From contig CM067298.1 in NCBI GenBank assembly GCA_034231615.1, positions 26,306,528-26,370,527 on the forward strand: a stretch of DNA of 64,000 nucleotides, given 5' to 3'. Below, in pieces: positions 1 to 10,479 of the stretch. The stretch comes from Meghimatium bilineatum. Its lineage: Eukaryota; Mollusca; Gastropoda; Stylommatophora; Philomycidae. Made by a program: the position numbers and the translations under genes. The notes under the pieces are model-generated. The model saw only the letters and a program-made list of their open reading frames with translations. It had not been told where the DNA came from and did no database searches. Position 1 is the stretch's first letter, and each line of letters begins with the position of its first letter.

Positions 1-439
1 CTCTCCATAGGCTTTGTTCTGGTATATATAATCTCTATCCTCTCTCCATAGGCTTTGTTCTGGTACATATAATCTCTATCCTCTCTCCATAGGCTTTGTT
101 CTGGTACATATAATCTCTATCCTCTCTCCATAGGCTTTGCTCTGGTACATATAATCTCTATACTCTCTCCATAGGCTTTGTTCTGGTATATATAATCTCT
201 ATACTCTCTCCATAGGCTTTGTTCTGGTATATATATAATCTCTATACTCTCTCCATAGGCTTTGTTCTGGTACATATAATCTCTATCTTCTCTCTATAGG
301 CTTTGTTCTGGTACATATAATCTCTATACTCTCTCTATAGGCTTTGTTCTGGTACATATAATCTCTATACTCTCTCTATATGCTTTGTTCTGGTACATAT
401 AATCTCTATACTCTCTCTATAGGCTTTGTTCTGGTACAT
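1..439. repeat. 41-bp minisatellite, about 11 copies, cut by the window edge
   Basis: Copies are marked by AGGCTTTGTTCTGGTACATA at a 41-bp spacing from position 9 to 421, with one 43-bp step at 214-257 from an extra AT. Copies are more than 90 percent alike. Variants alternate between CTCCATAGG and CTCTATAGG and between TACATATAATC and TATATATAATC. Confidence 0.95.
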
Positions 440-1159
440 ACCTTAAGGGAGTGTCTACTTCAGTCAAGACTGAGATTTTGCATGGCGGATAAAGCTATTT
501 CTTTTCTGTAGCCCAAATGCCAATTTTGAAATCTTTCATTGGATGACTTGTGTTTGTTACCTTCCCACGTTTTCCATCTCTACTATGGGTGCTGATTTTA
601 TTGCCCAAGTGATGATCTGAAATGCCTGGGTTTACACCTTCTCTAGCTCAGGCAATGTGATATTTGACGTTGGACACAGATAATTTGAACAATATTTCCG
701 GTGTGTACATATGTCCTGATGAAAAACTTCACTATTTTCTAGTTTATGCCCCATGTGAGTCTCACTTATTTTATTCAGGATGTTCCCCGACTTTGTTTTT
801 GCTTTGTTTATGTGTTCCTACCAGTCATCCAATTGTAAAATGTGACTCACAGATATGTGAATTACTTGTCTTCTTTCAGGAGATATTCCTTTATTTTGTT
901 TTCACCATATTTTCTTTTCTGTTAGAGTAAAGCAAGTAATGACACACCAGTAGTTTGCCCATGTGGTTAAGGCATCTACATTTCGTACCTGATGCATGTT
1001 TATGTTTGCACCATATTACTAACTCATGAGCTTAAATCGCTGAAAGTGGTAGCTCACATATAAGAATTAACTATGAAGTACATGACAATTAATTTCACAA
1101 ATTTCAAATACAATCTTTACAATCATTTATAATATTCTATTTGGAATATTAACAAATCT

Positions 1160-1600
1160 CCTATGTATGTCACTACTATTATTTGTGTCGAATATAACCA
1201 AAAGTCATGTATTCGTTATTGATTCTGCTACGTCTAATTTAACCAAAAGTCATATGTACGTCAAATATATTTTTTCTGTTGAATATAACTAAAAAGTCTA
1301 TATACATTATTGCTATATTTTTGTACATCTGAATTAAACGAACATTCTTTTTTTAATGTCGATGATGTCTTTAATCTAATACAAACAAAAATTCTATGTA
1401 TATAACTTATAACTGTTTCTGTCGAATTCACCAAAAGTCCAAAGTACATCATTGATATTGTTTGTGGAGTGTATAATCAAAAGTTCTATGTAAGTCATTG
1501 ATGTTATGTGTATCAGATATAATAACACATCATATGTAAATCTTTGATAGTTTTTGTGTCGAGTATAACCCAAAAACCTAAGTACGCCATTGACATTGAT
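1160..1600. repeat. decayed tandem repeat, about 58 bp, roughly 7 copies
   Basis: The motif TCGAATATAACCAAAAGTC with a following CATTGAT recurs around 1189, 1237, 1277, 1420, 1470, 1510 and 1560, with many substitutions. It is an old array between the exon at 1813 and the 41-bp array. Confidence 0.6.
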
Positions 1601-1812
1601 TGACTTATCCCTGTAGTCAAGAAGAAGATCAAACATCCCTGGTTTGATCAAAACTTACATACCGTATCATGTATATATAATCATAGAATCATATTCTCGC
1701 AGACAATATCAGCAATTTTCGGTGACTCATAGCTAAACACCTGCTACCATATCGGTATCCTACCGACACATGTATTTCCCAACAAGAAAGCTTTAGCTTT
1801 ATTTAAACTTAC

Positions 1813-1884
1813 ATGGTCTGAATCTTAAGCAAGGGAGCGAACGTCCCATTAGCGAGCGCTTGTATTTCATTGTCGTAAAGTGAC
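1813..1884 (-). CDS. slit: slit exon: domain 2, LRR5 (last exon in the window)
   Basis: A 72-nt exon with acceptor AG at 1885-1886 (tract TTTGTTTCCCAG) and donor GTAAGT at 1807-1812. It reads SLYDNEIQALANGTFAPL then LKIQT and a split codon beginning AT (Met or Ile). It matches SLYDNxxQxxAxGTFxxLxxIQTM of Slit domain 2. The next exon should encode the domain 2 LRRCT cap (CDCxLxWLADYL in the family). No such sequence occurs in 1-1812, so it must lie outside the window. Confidence 0.94.
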
Positions 1885-2385
1885 CTGGGAAACAAACGAT
1901 AAATTTACAAAATATAGCATATACATTTGCTTAATCTGGACAAACAAAGGTAAACCAAACACGAAAATACATCATTTAAATGATATAATAACAAGATCAA
2001 ATTCATACAATCTGAAAGGGATTGATGATTACAGACCAGAATGGCGTTTGATGTCTTGAACAAATTGCCAGATTAAACTGGGAATTTTACAACTTTATTT
2101 TGTTAATTAAGGAAAAACATTTTCGTTTGGCTTTACATCTACAGGCGGTATGCGGTTCGGAATATTTCTTGCCATTGTTCTGCTTCTAGACTAAAGTTTA
2201 TGTAGCAACAAGAAGTGCAAGAATATGAAAACTTCTCAGAATATTTAATGTACGTATAATATTTTCTACAAAACTGAAGGTTTCAAATGAAACTCAATAC
2301 ACTGTAACATGGGGAGAACACGTGGAAATGTTTCACGGTTGAAAAAGAGGTGCATCACCAAAAGATGCTTACTTTCTTTAATGAA

Positions 2386-2680
2386 GATTCTCCCGCGTGT
2401 TGCTGGGATTCGAAAGGAGAGCAAGGATTTCCTACTCTGTTATCTGTCATGTACGTCGTAAAAGGCGACTAAGATGGTTGGGGTGGGGATGGATTTGACT
2501 GTCCTATCACATTAAAAAAAACAAGTGACCCAGAAGTCATGCTGGAATCGGATATGTCACGCATAAAAGCGCAGATATCACAGCCATGCCGTAAACCATG
2601 ACAATGCATTCCGTTAACCAGACTACACCCTGTTAACCTGCATGAGATTCACGCCAGCAATTGCAGAGGAAGAGGTTTAA
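2386..2680 (+). mobile_element. SINE-A copy (AAG-tail family), near full length
   Basis: It starts near GTTGCTGGGATTCGAAAGGA and ends in GCAGAGGAAGAGG. Inside are the family landmarks GTCGTAAAAGGCGACTAAG, GCTGTAAACCATGACA-like GCCGTAAACCATGACAATGC and CCTGTTAACCTGCATGAG. The same order of landmarks recurs at many sites in this window in both orientations, and a copy at 31611-31888 has target-site duplications, which supports a short retroposon. The resemblance of the GGCGACTAAG block to conserved central domains of invertebrate SINEs is my inference. Confidence 0.8.
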
Positions 2681-2929
2681 TGAAAAATGTGTAGCCAACA
2701 AAAATGTATCTAAAAAAAAAACCCACCCGAATTTAAAACCGCGACATTGTGAACCCACATTTATAAAAAAAAAGGTTTATCGAGTAAACAAATCAAGTAT
2801 TTAATTTTTTTTTTTCAAGCAGCTTCTTTCAAGCATTTCCAGGATATATTGGTTGTGAGATGATGTTTATATAGTACACTTGTGCTTGAACTGAAATGCC
2901 ATGAGAGTAGTATGTGTTCAGCAAAATCT

Positions 2930-3750
2930 GTCATGCTTGTTCATCCTTGCTCATCATATGGGTTCATATAAGAGAAAACTGTTGCTTATCCTGGTTGCTC
3001 ATTCTTGTTCATGATATGGGTTTATATAAGACTCATGATAACCTGGTTTGTTCGTCATATGGGTGTATATAAGAACCTTGCTCACCCAGGTTGTTCATCA
3101 TTGCTCATCCTATAGGTTTATATAAGACTCCTGTTCAGCCCTCTCATAATTTCTCATCCTATAGGTTTATATAAGACTCCTGTTCAGCCCTCTCATAATT
3201 TCTCATTCTATAGGTTTATATAAGACTCCTGTTCAGCCCTCTCATAATTTCTCATCCTATAGGTGTATATAAGACTCCTGTTCAGCCCTCTCATAATTTC
3301 TCATTCTATAGGTTTATATAAGACTCCTGTTCAGCCCTCTCATAATTTCTCATCCTATAGGTTTATATAAGACTCCTGTTCAGCCCTCTCATAATTTCTC
3401 ATCCTATAGGTGTATATAAGACTCCTGTTCAGCCCTCTCATAAATTCTCATTCTATAGGTTTATATAAGACTCCTGTTCAGCCCTCTCATAATTTCTCAT
3501 TCTATAGGTTTATATAAGACTCCTGTTCAGCCCTCTCATAATTTCTCATCCTATAGGTTTATATAAGACTCCTGTTCAGCCCTCTCATAATTTCTCATCC
3601 TATAGGTGTATATAAGACTCCTGTTCAGCCCTCTCATAAATTCTCATTCTATAGGTTTATATAAGACTCCTGTTCAGCCCTCTCATAATTGCTCATCCTA
3701 TAGTGTTATATAATACTCCTGCACATCATTGCTCAGCCTATTCATACATT
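2930..3750. repeat. 49-bp minisatellite, 12 good copies plus degenerate flanks
   Basis: CTGTTCAGCCCTCTCATAAT recurs exactly every 49 bp from 3131 to 3670. Each unit also contains TATAGGTTTATATAAGACTC. Copies from 2930 to 3120 and after 3700 are more diverged. A further fragment (CCTATAGGGATATATAAAAA) sits at about 4055, inside an interrupted LINE remnant. Confidence 0.95.
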
Positions 3751-3764
3751 CATTGGTATCATGC

Positions 3765-4010
3765 CTTCCGGCGTAGGCGATCATGTCTCTCCACAGTCTT
3801 CTGTTTGTTATAAATTTAAATATAGTTTCTGATGAGTCTGTATCATGCCAGGCTTTCAAGCCTTGCATCATGCCAGGTTTTCAAACCATCCAACATTTTC
3901 TCACGTTGTCATCCTCTGTCTCTCTTACCCTCGATCTTTCTAGTTGTTACGACGTTCTCCAGCCCACATCTACTGATGACATGACCCAGAAACTGTGATT
4001 TTCGTCTTCT
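3765..4010 (-). mobile_element. non-LTR retrotransposon remnant, C-terminal end of the RT polyprotein
   Basis: Read on the minus strand it gives LINE-like C-terminal wording: FWVMSSVDVGW, RETEDDNVRKCWM, and TNRRLWRDMIAYA near its end. This is the usual 'G-R-x-R-Q-x ... NRRLWRxMI' tail of RT polyproteins. It has frame changes and stops, so it is dead. The 4285-4510 fragment lies upstream of it in the same orientation and is probably from the same family. Confidence 0.7.
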
Positions 4011-4079
4011 AATACAGTTAATAAGTTATATATTTGAGTTGACCAGCTCAGCCTATAGGGATATATAAAAATCTTGCTC

Positions 4080-4285
4080 AGTGTATAGGAAGCCAACTCG
4101 TCTGCATGGCATCTGCAGGGAACACGTGATCACACGCGAGCTGGAGTTTCGATAGCCACCATTCCCCGGATCGGTGTCGCTCGGAGAGCGTAGAGTCGAG
4201 ACTCGGACCAGTACCCGTACTGTACGTCTTGGCGATCACCAGCGACCAGCCGAGACCGTGTGTGCGGAGTATATGATCTCATAAT
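4080..4285. other. GC-rich patch of unknown origin inside LINE debris
   Basis: About 200 bp, clearly richer in GC than the surroundings, with several CG dinucleotides (for example CACGCGAGCTGG, TCGCTCGGAGAGCG, GGCGATCACC). It separates two LINE pieces on the same strand. I do not recognise it. It could be an inserted element or an unlabelled part of the LINE. Confidence 0.4.
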
Positions 4286-4510
4286 AGTTAGGGGGCAGTT
4301 TCTATATCTTTGTTTCCAAGTTTAGCTTATGGTTTTTCAAAGCTCATTTTGACAGTCCGCCAAATATGGTAGTCGCTTTCCCTATACGTGCATTTACTTC
4401 ATTGTCTGGGGAGAAGGTGGAAGTAATTGTAGATCCTAAGTAACAAAAGTTGTCAACTTGCTTTACAGGAGTATTGTTTAAATCAATGTTTGTGGTACAT
4501 TACTTTACGA
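4285..4510 (-). mobile_element. non-LTR retrotransposon remnant, RT thumb region
   Basis: The minus strand reads VKQVDNFCYLGSTITS, then NEVNARIGKATTIFGGLSK. This is the conserved 'V-x-x-F-x-YLGSxI ... E-I-x-x-R-I-x-K-A' segment that follows the RT palm in LINE polyproteins. It is separated from the 3765-4010 C-terminal piece by a minisatellite fragment and a GC-rich patch. Confidence 0.8.
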
Positions 4511-4554
4511 TGATACAAGTGGGCCTGTTTCCTTCTACTTACTATGGTTCATAT

Positions 4555-4654
4555 TGTTCTTGTGATTCAAATACATCATTTCATGGATCGTAGATTATAT
4601 TTATCATAGCACAAGAATAATACTTTCGTCTATAAAGACGGAAAAGTGCACACA

Positions 4655-4655
<1 letters not shown>
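4555..4655 (+). repeat. dispersed repeat family F
   Basis: CATGGATCGTAGATTATATT followed by ACAAGAATAATACTTTCGTC and AAAGACGGAAAAGTGC. The same order occurs at 22280-22402 on plus and, reversed, at 11085-11210. In this copy it runs directly into a TA microsatellite. No coding content or terminal repeats were seen. Confidence 0.65.

Positions 4656-4657
<2 letters not shown>

Positions 4658-4717
<60 letters not shown>
4658..4717. repeat. (TA)n microsatellite
   Basis: About 30 uninterrupted TA dinucleotides. Confidence 0.98.
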
Positions 4718-4718
<1 letters not shown>

Positions 4719-5112
4719 TATAGATGCATATATAGCATGCTTCAATTATACAATTATATAGAATGCTTCTAGTCCCGTAAATGAGTAATTATGACTTTGT
4801 ACACTCGCTACACTCGCTTTCAGGCTTTCAGACCAAAAATGTATCGCAATCACACAATTATTTCAGCCAAAAAGAATGTTGTGTAGTTCGCTAGCGAATG
4901 AGTTAAGTGGCTGCAGAAATGCTTCCCTTTTAACTGGCATGTTTTGTACAGAATTATGGTTCCTTACCATTCACAGTGCCAACACACCTGGTATTTCATC
5001 TTCGAATTCTTGCTTGCTAGTAGTATTTACAGATATATGTGACTCTCATTTGGGACATGAGTCTTTGATTATGAGAGACAGTAATAAACATGATTTTCCC
5101 AGAACGATCGTC

Positions 5113-5192
5113 TCTTTCATTACAAATTTCCCCCATGGGTGAAAGTACATGATCTTTCATTACAAATTTGCCCCATGGGTGAAAGTACATGA
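5113..5192. repeat. 40-bp tandem duplication
   Basis: Two adjacent copies of a 40-bp unit containing TCTTTCATTACAAATTT and CCCCATGGGTGAAAGTACAT, differing at one base. Confidence 0.9.
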
Positions 5193-5576
5193 TCTTGATA
5201 GCCACTGAAAAAAGCTCTAATCCACTTAACAGTTTGGGAATTCATCTTGGTTTATGAGTACAGGAATAACATAATTATTTAGTCTTCCTCTTCTCGCTGT
5301 GTTATTGCGATATGAGTGCTCTTATTATATGTTCATCAATCAGTATATCTATGATAATTGTTCGCATATACTATTTAGAACATATCAAACAACCGATCAT
5401 TTTTTGGCCTTAGTGATTTTTTAGATAACATAAATATGTTTTGCAGTTGGTCATTGCTATCGAACAGTCCTAATACACAATTATCTGTGGCAGATTTAAA
5501 CTAAGTACCTTGACAATCCTAGACACGCTTTGTACCAAGTCGCCACAGAATCAGACTAAATTGTTAGTATATCGTA

Positions 5577-5740
5577 TATCTTCTTCTTCTTCTGCGTTAA
5601 TTCTCAAAATCCTGCTCGATCTCTCTTGTAGCAGGACAATGGACCTACTAGATTTCCTGCAGCATGTAATACAGGGAATGGACATGCGATGCGTCACCGT
5701 TTTATTTGCGCCAATAGCCTGACACATCCATCTTCAGCTG
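5577..5740 (-). mobile_element. SINE-A copy, short (A2) form
   Basis: It opens with TTCTTCTTCTTCTGCGTTAA (the reversed AAG tail) and continues through CTCTTGTAGCAGGACAATGG and TTTCCTGCAGCATGTAATAC to GACACATCCATCTTCAGCTG. The A2 form shares the tail half of SINE-A and carries an extra GTAGCAGGACAATGG block. Confidence 0.75.
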
Positions 5741-6007
5741 ATTATATATATATATATAAACACCTAGCAATATGTATGGTAACTGAACTGGAATGTACAC
5801 AGATAAATACAAAAGAAAGAAATAATACTGAATGATTAAGTTCAAGAACATTACTTAAGAATTACTAAGTTATATAGTTGAAACGACATAAAGATGTAGT
5901 ATATTCATATATTTCTACTAATATGCATATATTGATATTTATAATATGCTGTTTAAGTCTCTAAATTACCGTGTCAGTGTGATTTACAGTGTTAACAGAC
6001 TACTTAC

Positions 6008-6079
6008 AGAAGATTCAAACCGGAGAGATCCTTGAATGCATCCTCTCGTACACAACTAATCTTGTTGGCATTGAGTAAT
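6008..6079 (-). CDS. slit: slit exon: domain 2, LRR4
   Basis: A 72-nt exon with acceptor AG at 6080-6081 and donor GTAAGT at 6002-6007. It reads LLNANKISCVREDAFKDL then SGLNL and a split Leu codon. It matches the Slit domain 2 repeat LLNANxIxCxRxDAFxDLxxLxLL with the conserved Cys. A 24-27-bp minisatellite starts about 140 bp upstream of its acceptor. Confidence 0.95.
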
Positions 6080-6215
6080 CTGAGAACACAGTTCACTAAT
6101 AGTGTTTGAGAAAATATTATTCCATTTAAAATTAACAAGTTCAGCGAAAGTACACAGAAAACAAATACAGAAAATATGTGTATTGTACTCGTAAGAAGAA
6201 CGGTGAGAAAAGGCA

Positions 6216-6740
6216 AACACGTGAAATAGTAACAGGTGGAAAACATATGAAATGGTAACAGGGAACAAACGCATGAAATTGTAACAGTCAACAAATATGT
6301 AGTAACAGGCAACATAAATATTGTGACTTGCGACAAACACATTGTAACAGGGGATAAGTACAGGAAATAGTAATATGTGACAAACATATTGTAATAGGCG
6401 AAAAATATACTAAATAGTAACAGGTGACAAACACAGGAAATAGTAACAGTCAACAAACATATAGTAACAGGTGACAAAAATATTAAATAGTAGCAAGTGG
6501 CATGCATATGAATTAGCAGCAGTTTACAAACCTATGAAATAGTAGCAGGCTAAAAACGTATGAAATAGTAACGGGAGACAAACATACGAAAAAGTAACAG
6601 GCAACAAATATAGGAAATAGTAACAGATAAGAAACAGGAAATAGTAGCTTCTGACAAAAGCATGAAATAGTAACAAGTCGCAAACATATGAAATAGTAAC
6701 AGGTACACATACATGAGACAGTAACTGGCGACAAACAGTG
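6216..6740. repeat. 24-27-bp minisatellite, about 20 copies
   Basis: Variants of GAAATAGTAACAGGTGACAA with ACATAT spacers repeat through the interval with moderate divergence. Open frames crossing it on the minus strand (runs of cysteine, tyrosine and phenylalanine) are products of the repeat. Confidence 0.9.
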
Positions 6741-7297
6741 TCGCTATCCTTTGCTCTCCTTTCAGACTCAGCAACACACGGGCGTTTGAATATATATAAG
6801 TAATCAACTTGTGACATGAACAAATACACTTGAGATATAATTGGTTCAATTTAAAGAGATGTTCAATGTTCAAAAACAACAACTAGCAAGGTAAGAGCTC
6901 TTCAAATATAGCTCATCAACTGATTATGTGATCCTATTGCTTCTTGTACATGAAGAGTTTCAATTTTCAGTAAATTAATATTTTGTTTCATTTATATTTT
7001 TAGCATCTCTGTTACCATGGTTACATATTATTTACAGTAATTTTATTTCATTCTAACTTCTGTTTTCAAGAAAAGTGATATGTTATCATTTAGATATTCA
7101 ATATTTTGTTTTGGGGGGAACTAGGGGAAAGAAAGAACAAACTGGATCTAGCAGGTTTATAACTGAGAAAATACATTACATTTATCTATCTATATACATG
7201 TTATCAAAATATTAATCTTCGGAGGTTGGGGTGACTGGATTACCAGAAACGTGCACTCCACTATTTTGTATAGTTTGAAAACTCTTGATTCTTCATT

Positions 7298-7400
7298 AGA
7301 AACTGGCTTCACAGCACGTTGGACATTTCCAAAAGTGCTCCGCCTTTTGTTCCAGCAGACATCCCAGTGTATACAGACTCAGAGTTCCGGTCAGGTGTTG
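7298..7400 (-). repeat. dispersed repeat family E, coding-like 'AEHFWKCPTC' fragment
   Basis: The minus strand reads LLEQKAEHFWKCPTCCEASF and then a stop. A related stretch with one internal stop (AEHLW*CPTCCEASF) is at 11288-11360, and a more diverged one (RSEQIWRCPVC) at 38456-38660. This suggests a decayed mobile-element ORF with a CPxC motif. The parent element is not recognised. Confidence 0.55.
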
Positions 7401-7519
7401 ATTGTGTGATCTTCGAAACTTTCCAGAAAATTTACTTTTCCTTCCCTCACCTTTATATAATCTCATTTCTGACATTCTCTGTATGTGTACGTCCACATCC
7501 TCATTGACATCTTCATATT

Positions 7520-7810
7520 GAAACGAATTCCACCGAAGACGGATATGTCGGGCCATTATCGCAAATAAAATGGCGATACAACGCATTTCCATTCTTTGGA
7601 CTACATCCTGCTGAAAATATGGTAGGACAATGGTCCTGCTACATGGGAGATCCAGCGGGAGTTTGAGAATGTCCTGCTACAAGGGAGATCCAGCGGGAGT
7701 TTGAGAATGTCCTGCTACAAGGGAGATTCAGCGTGAGTTTGAGAATGTCCTGCTACAAGGGAGATCCAGCGGGAGTTTGAGAATGAACGATGAAGAAGAA
7801 GAAAGAAGAA
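7520..7810 (+). mobile_element. SINE-A2 copy with an internal minisatellite
   Basis: It runs from CCGAAGACGGATATGTCGGG through ATGGCGATACAACGCATTTC and GGACTACATCCTGCTG to a tail of GAACGATGAAGAAGAAG. Between block and tail, a 38-bp piece of the SINE is repeated four times (7634-7785). Confidence 0.8.
7634..7785. repeat. 38-bp tandem repeat inside a SINE, 4 copies
   Basis: TCCTGCTACAAGGGAGATCC starts at 7634, 7672, 7710 and 7748, exactly 38 bp apart, each followed by AGCGGGAGTTTGAGAATG or a one-base variant. The other A2 copies here have this piece once, so the array arose within this insertion. Confidence 0.95.
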
Positions 7811-8409
7811 GAAAGGAATGTATTACTGTCATGAATACTTCTGCTTTATCTCTTATTAGCTTTGTGCCGTCTATCGCACGATAGATACACAATACACGAT
7901 TTTTGCCAGTAAGTCGGGTCTCTCGTTTCCTCTGACCCCAGTATGACCAGTGCATTTATATCCATGTAATTCTCTGTAACAATTGAGTTGTTAAATAAGT
8001 CCCACCATTCTTTTCTCAGCATGTACTTTCACAAGTTTAAATTGACACAAGTTTAAATCAACAGATTTGTTGTTTTTTTTAAATACACCAATTAAATTGT
8101 AGGAATTTGAAATAAAAGATTCTGGAAGTGGGAAGTGTAACATATATTTTTGGTACTTTTTCATATAAAATCTTTTTATAAGGGGACATTTTTTTTTTAC
8201 ATAAGTAAGGAGGTGGGGTGTTGGTAAATTCTTGGGGTGTGTGTGTGTGTAAAAATGTACAAAATATTATGGACAGCCACAGAAACAGAATACGCTGATT
8301 ATAGTTAAACTTCTCCATCTCTGAAACATTTAAAGTGAACTGCACTATATGTAAGTTTTTTTTAAAGTAATGTAATGAGGAAGGCAATCCACGCGTCTCA
8401 AGTACTTAC

Positions 8410-8481
8410 AGCAGTTGTAAGGAGCTGAGGCCATTAAACACACCAGGTGGAAGCTCTGTGATCTTGTTGCCATACAGCACC
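8410..8481 (-). CDS. slit: slit exon: domain 2, LRR3
   Basis: A 72-nt exon with acceptor AG at 8482-8483 (weak tract, CAACCCTAG) and donor GTAAGT at 8404-8409. The translation is VLYGNKITELPPGVFNGL then SSLQL and a split Leu codon. It is nearly identical to the family repeat VLYGNKITELPxxxFxGLxSLQLL, among the most conserved parts of Slit domain 2. Both ends are phase 2. Confidence 0.95.
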
Positions 8482-9004
8482 CTAGGGTTGAACAGAAACA
8501 GCAAGCGAATTTTGGGTTATCAACAAATGTACACTTTCTTTCTCTCGATGTCAAAGCATGGAGAATCAAACGTAACGTAATTAAGTAAAATGTTCATAAC
8601 TCTGGTATAGTGATGATGGTTAAGACATGAACATGATATCATTGAATGGTGTAACGATGAAACTGCACACGGTTTTGTAACAAATTGAGATGATATAGAT
8701 ATTGGTGTTACAACAGAGCACGGGTGGAGAACATGTGTGTGTGTGTGGGTCGGTGGGCTCCCACTGAAGTTTTTTACTTGTCTGTTCGCGACAATAAGAA
8801 TTTTTTTTATTTAGTCCCTTGCAGTTTTAAATATTATTTATTGAGTTGCGGTCAGTGCATACAGTACTGTAATATCAGAATGGGGAGAAGGCATGGAGGA
8901 CAGCTAAAATTGTCTTGGAGGAACGCATATAACCGGTGTGTCGTGCTATTTTATCCACCCCTGCTATAAGGGGTGTAAGTAAAAGTAAAGTAACCCATAG
9001 CATT

Positions 9005-9243
9005 TATTAATGCCGTCGGGGTGTGAGTTGTTAGCGATCTCACATTTCACAGGCTCTGCATATGGGTAGCCATCTCCTCTCCCTCGCAATCTTTACTTCC
9101 CGGATTAATCCGGTACCCATTTAAAGCTGGGTCGACCTGGGAGTCGTTGAGATCTGAAAACATTTCCGCATCAACTGGGGAATGAACCCAGGACCACTCA
9201 TATGCGAAGCCAGTGCGCTAACCACTGCGCGAACGCGGCTCCC
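9005..9243 (-). mobile_element. tRNA-derived SINE
   Basis: On the minus strand the head reads AGCCGCGTTCGCGCAGTGGT, then TAGCGCACTGGCTTCGCATA, then a B-box-like GGGTTCATTCC. This is the layout of a tRNA-like pol III promoter (A box, then B box about 40 bp later). The body follows for about 160 bp. No second copy was found in the window. Confidence 0.75.
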
Positions 9244-9261
9244 ATAAGGGGTGTAGATTTT

Positions 9262-9935
9262 GCTGAAACAGATAATGTAAATGTTAGTTGTAACAGAGAG
9301 AATGTAAATGTTAGCGGTAACAGAGAGAATGTAAATTTAGTGGTAACAGAGAGAATGTAAATGTTAGTAGTAACTGAGAGAATGTAAATTTAGCGGTAAC
9401 AGAGAGAATGTAAATGTTAGTGGTAACAGAGAAAATGTAAATTTAGCGGTAACAGAGAGAATGTAAATGTTAGTAGTAACTGAGAGAATGTAAATTTAGC
9501 GGTAACAGAGAGAATGTAAATGTTAGTGGTAACAGAGAGAATGTAAATGTTAGTGGTAACAGAGAGAATGTAAATGTTAGTGGTAACAGAGAGAATGTAA
9601 ATGTTAGTGGTAACAGAGAGAATGTAAATGTTAGTGGTAACAGAGAGAATGTAAATGTTAGTGGTAACAGAGAGAATGTAAATGTTAGTGGTAACAGAGA
9701 GAATGTAAATGTTAGTGGTAACAGAGAGAATGTAAATGTTAGTGGTAACAGAGAGAATGTAAATGTTAGTGGTAACAGAGAGAATGTAAATATCAGTGGT
9801 AAAAAAAGAGTATGTAAATGTTAAAGGTAACAGAGAATTTAAATTTAGCGGTAATAGAGAGAATTTAAATGTCAGTGGTAACATAGAGAATGCAAATTTA
9901 GTGGTAACAGAGTGAATGTAAATGTCAGTAGTAAA
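9262..9935. repeat. 27-bp minisatellite, about 25 copies
   Basis: Unit GAGAATGTAAATGTTAGTGG with TAACAGA. The central part (about 9500-9790) is almost perfect, and the ends carry AAATTTAGCGGT variants of 26 bp. A 178-residue minus-strand open frame (repeating TNIYILSVT) arises because 27 is a multiple of 3. I do not call it a gene. Confidence 0.96.
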
Positions 9936-9999
9936 TTCTCTGTTCTCATTCACTTAAATTATATCCATTTCTGTGTGTTTTCTCATCAGCAAGCTTCGC

Positions 10000-10345
10000 C
10001 GACTGTTGTAGCTCATACAGTGGTCCATAGAGCTATGAATCCAGTGTTTTTCTATGGGCCAGTATGATTGTCTCACAACCCATACTCAGAATATTCTTGA
10101 AATAAATGTTATGCAGTCTGTGGCACCTATGTATTTTACACATAAATGTATTGCCTATTTTAAATTGTGTAAATTGTGTTGTGACTGTAGAGTCGGTTAT
10201 GTCCTGTTCTGAGGCTCAGTACTTCTGGTTGGTAGTCGGTAGTACCTTCCTAGCTAGTTGATCTGCTCTGTCATGTCCTGGTATTCCACAGCGATGGGTA
10301 CCCACTGCATAGCTACCTTATGCTAGTTACATAGTCCGGTCAGTA
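10000..10345 (-). mobile_element. non-LTR retrotransposon RNase H remnant
   Basis: The minus strand reads QWVP, then, after a one-base frame change, HRCGIPGHDRADQLARK, the signature around the last catalytic Asp of retrotransposon RNase H domains. Further along come LRTGHNRLYSH and a decayed tail region. Stops and frameshifts show it is dead. This domain type occurs in I, Jockey and related LINE clades. Confidence 0.8.
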
Positions 10346-10479
10346 GTGGTAAGTCTTTGGTAGAAGTCATGATAATGCTAACAATAATAATAGAGATGAT
10401 GTCACGAAAGTATTTTGACGGTGTCCGAAAGAGAAACAAAGAATATAAACATTACTATCTGCAATATATGTCGTATGAT

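Larger units (their letters stand above)
1..1812 (-). other. partial slit intron after the domain 2 LRR5 exon
   Basis: It contains the truncated 41-bp array (1-439), then about 700 bp in which I recognise nothing, then a decayed roughly 58-bp repeat (1160-1600). Short open frames here (for example 664-930 on plus) have no recognisable domain and are not called. Confidence 0.8.
1885..6007 (-). other. slit intron between domain 2 LRR4 and LRR5 exons
   Basis: About 4.1 kb. It holds SINE-A copies (2386-2680, 5577-5740), the 49-bp array (2930-3750), LINE fragments (3765-4010, 4285-4510), family F (4555-4655), a TA tract (4658-4717) and a 40-bp duplication (5113-5192). I see nothing recognisable in 1900-2380, 4740-5110, 5193-5570 and 5750-6000. 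Confidence 0.8.
6080..8409 (-). other. slit intron between domain 2 LRR3 and LRR4 exons
   Basis: About 2.3 kb. It holds the 24-27-bp array (6216-6740), a SINE-A head fragment (6745-6790), family E (7298-7400), and SINE-A2 with an internal 38-bp array (7520-7810). I see nothing recognisable in 6800-7290 and 7820-8400 beyond A/T and G/T runs. Confidence 0.8.

Noticed and set aside
2878-2900. TTGTGCTTGA, matching the first ten bases of miR-218, which vertebrate slit genes host in introns
   Set aside because: The match is on the strand opposite slit, only weak pairing is available nearby, and miR-218 is known to me only from vertebrates.
6004-6882. Several overlapping minus-strand frames rich in Cys, Tyr and Phe that look membrane-like
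   Set aside because: They are the AT-rich 24-27-bp array read in three frames. One runs into the real slit exon at 6008-6079 only because the intron happens to be open.
9417-9953. 178-codon frame of TNIYILSVT repeats
   Set aside because: Artefact of a 27-bp minisatellite.
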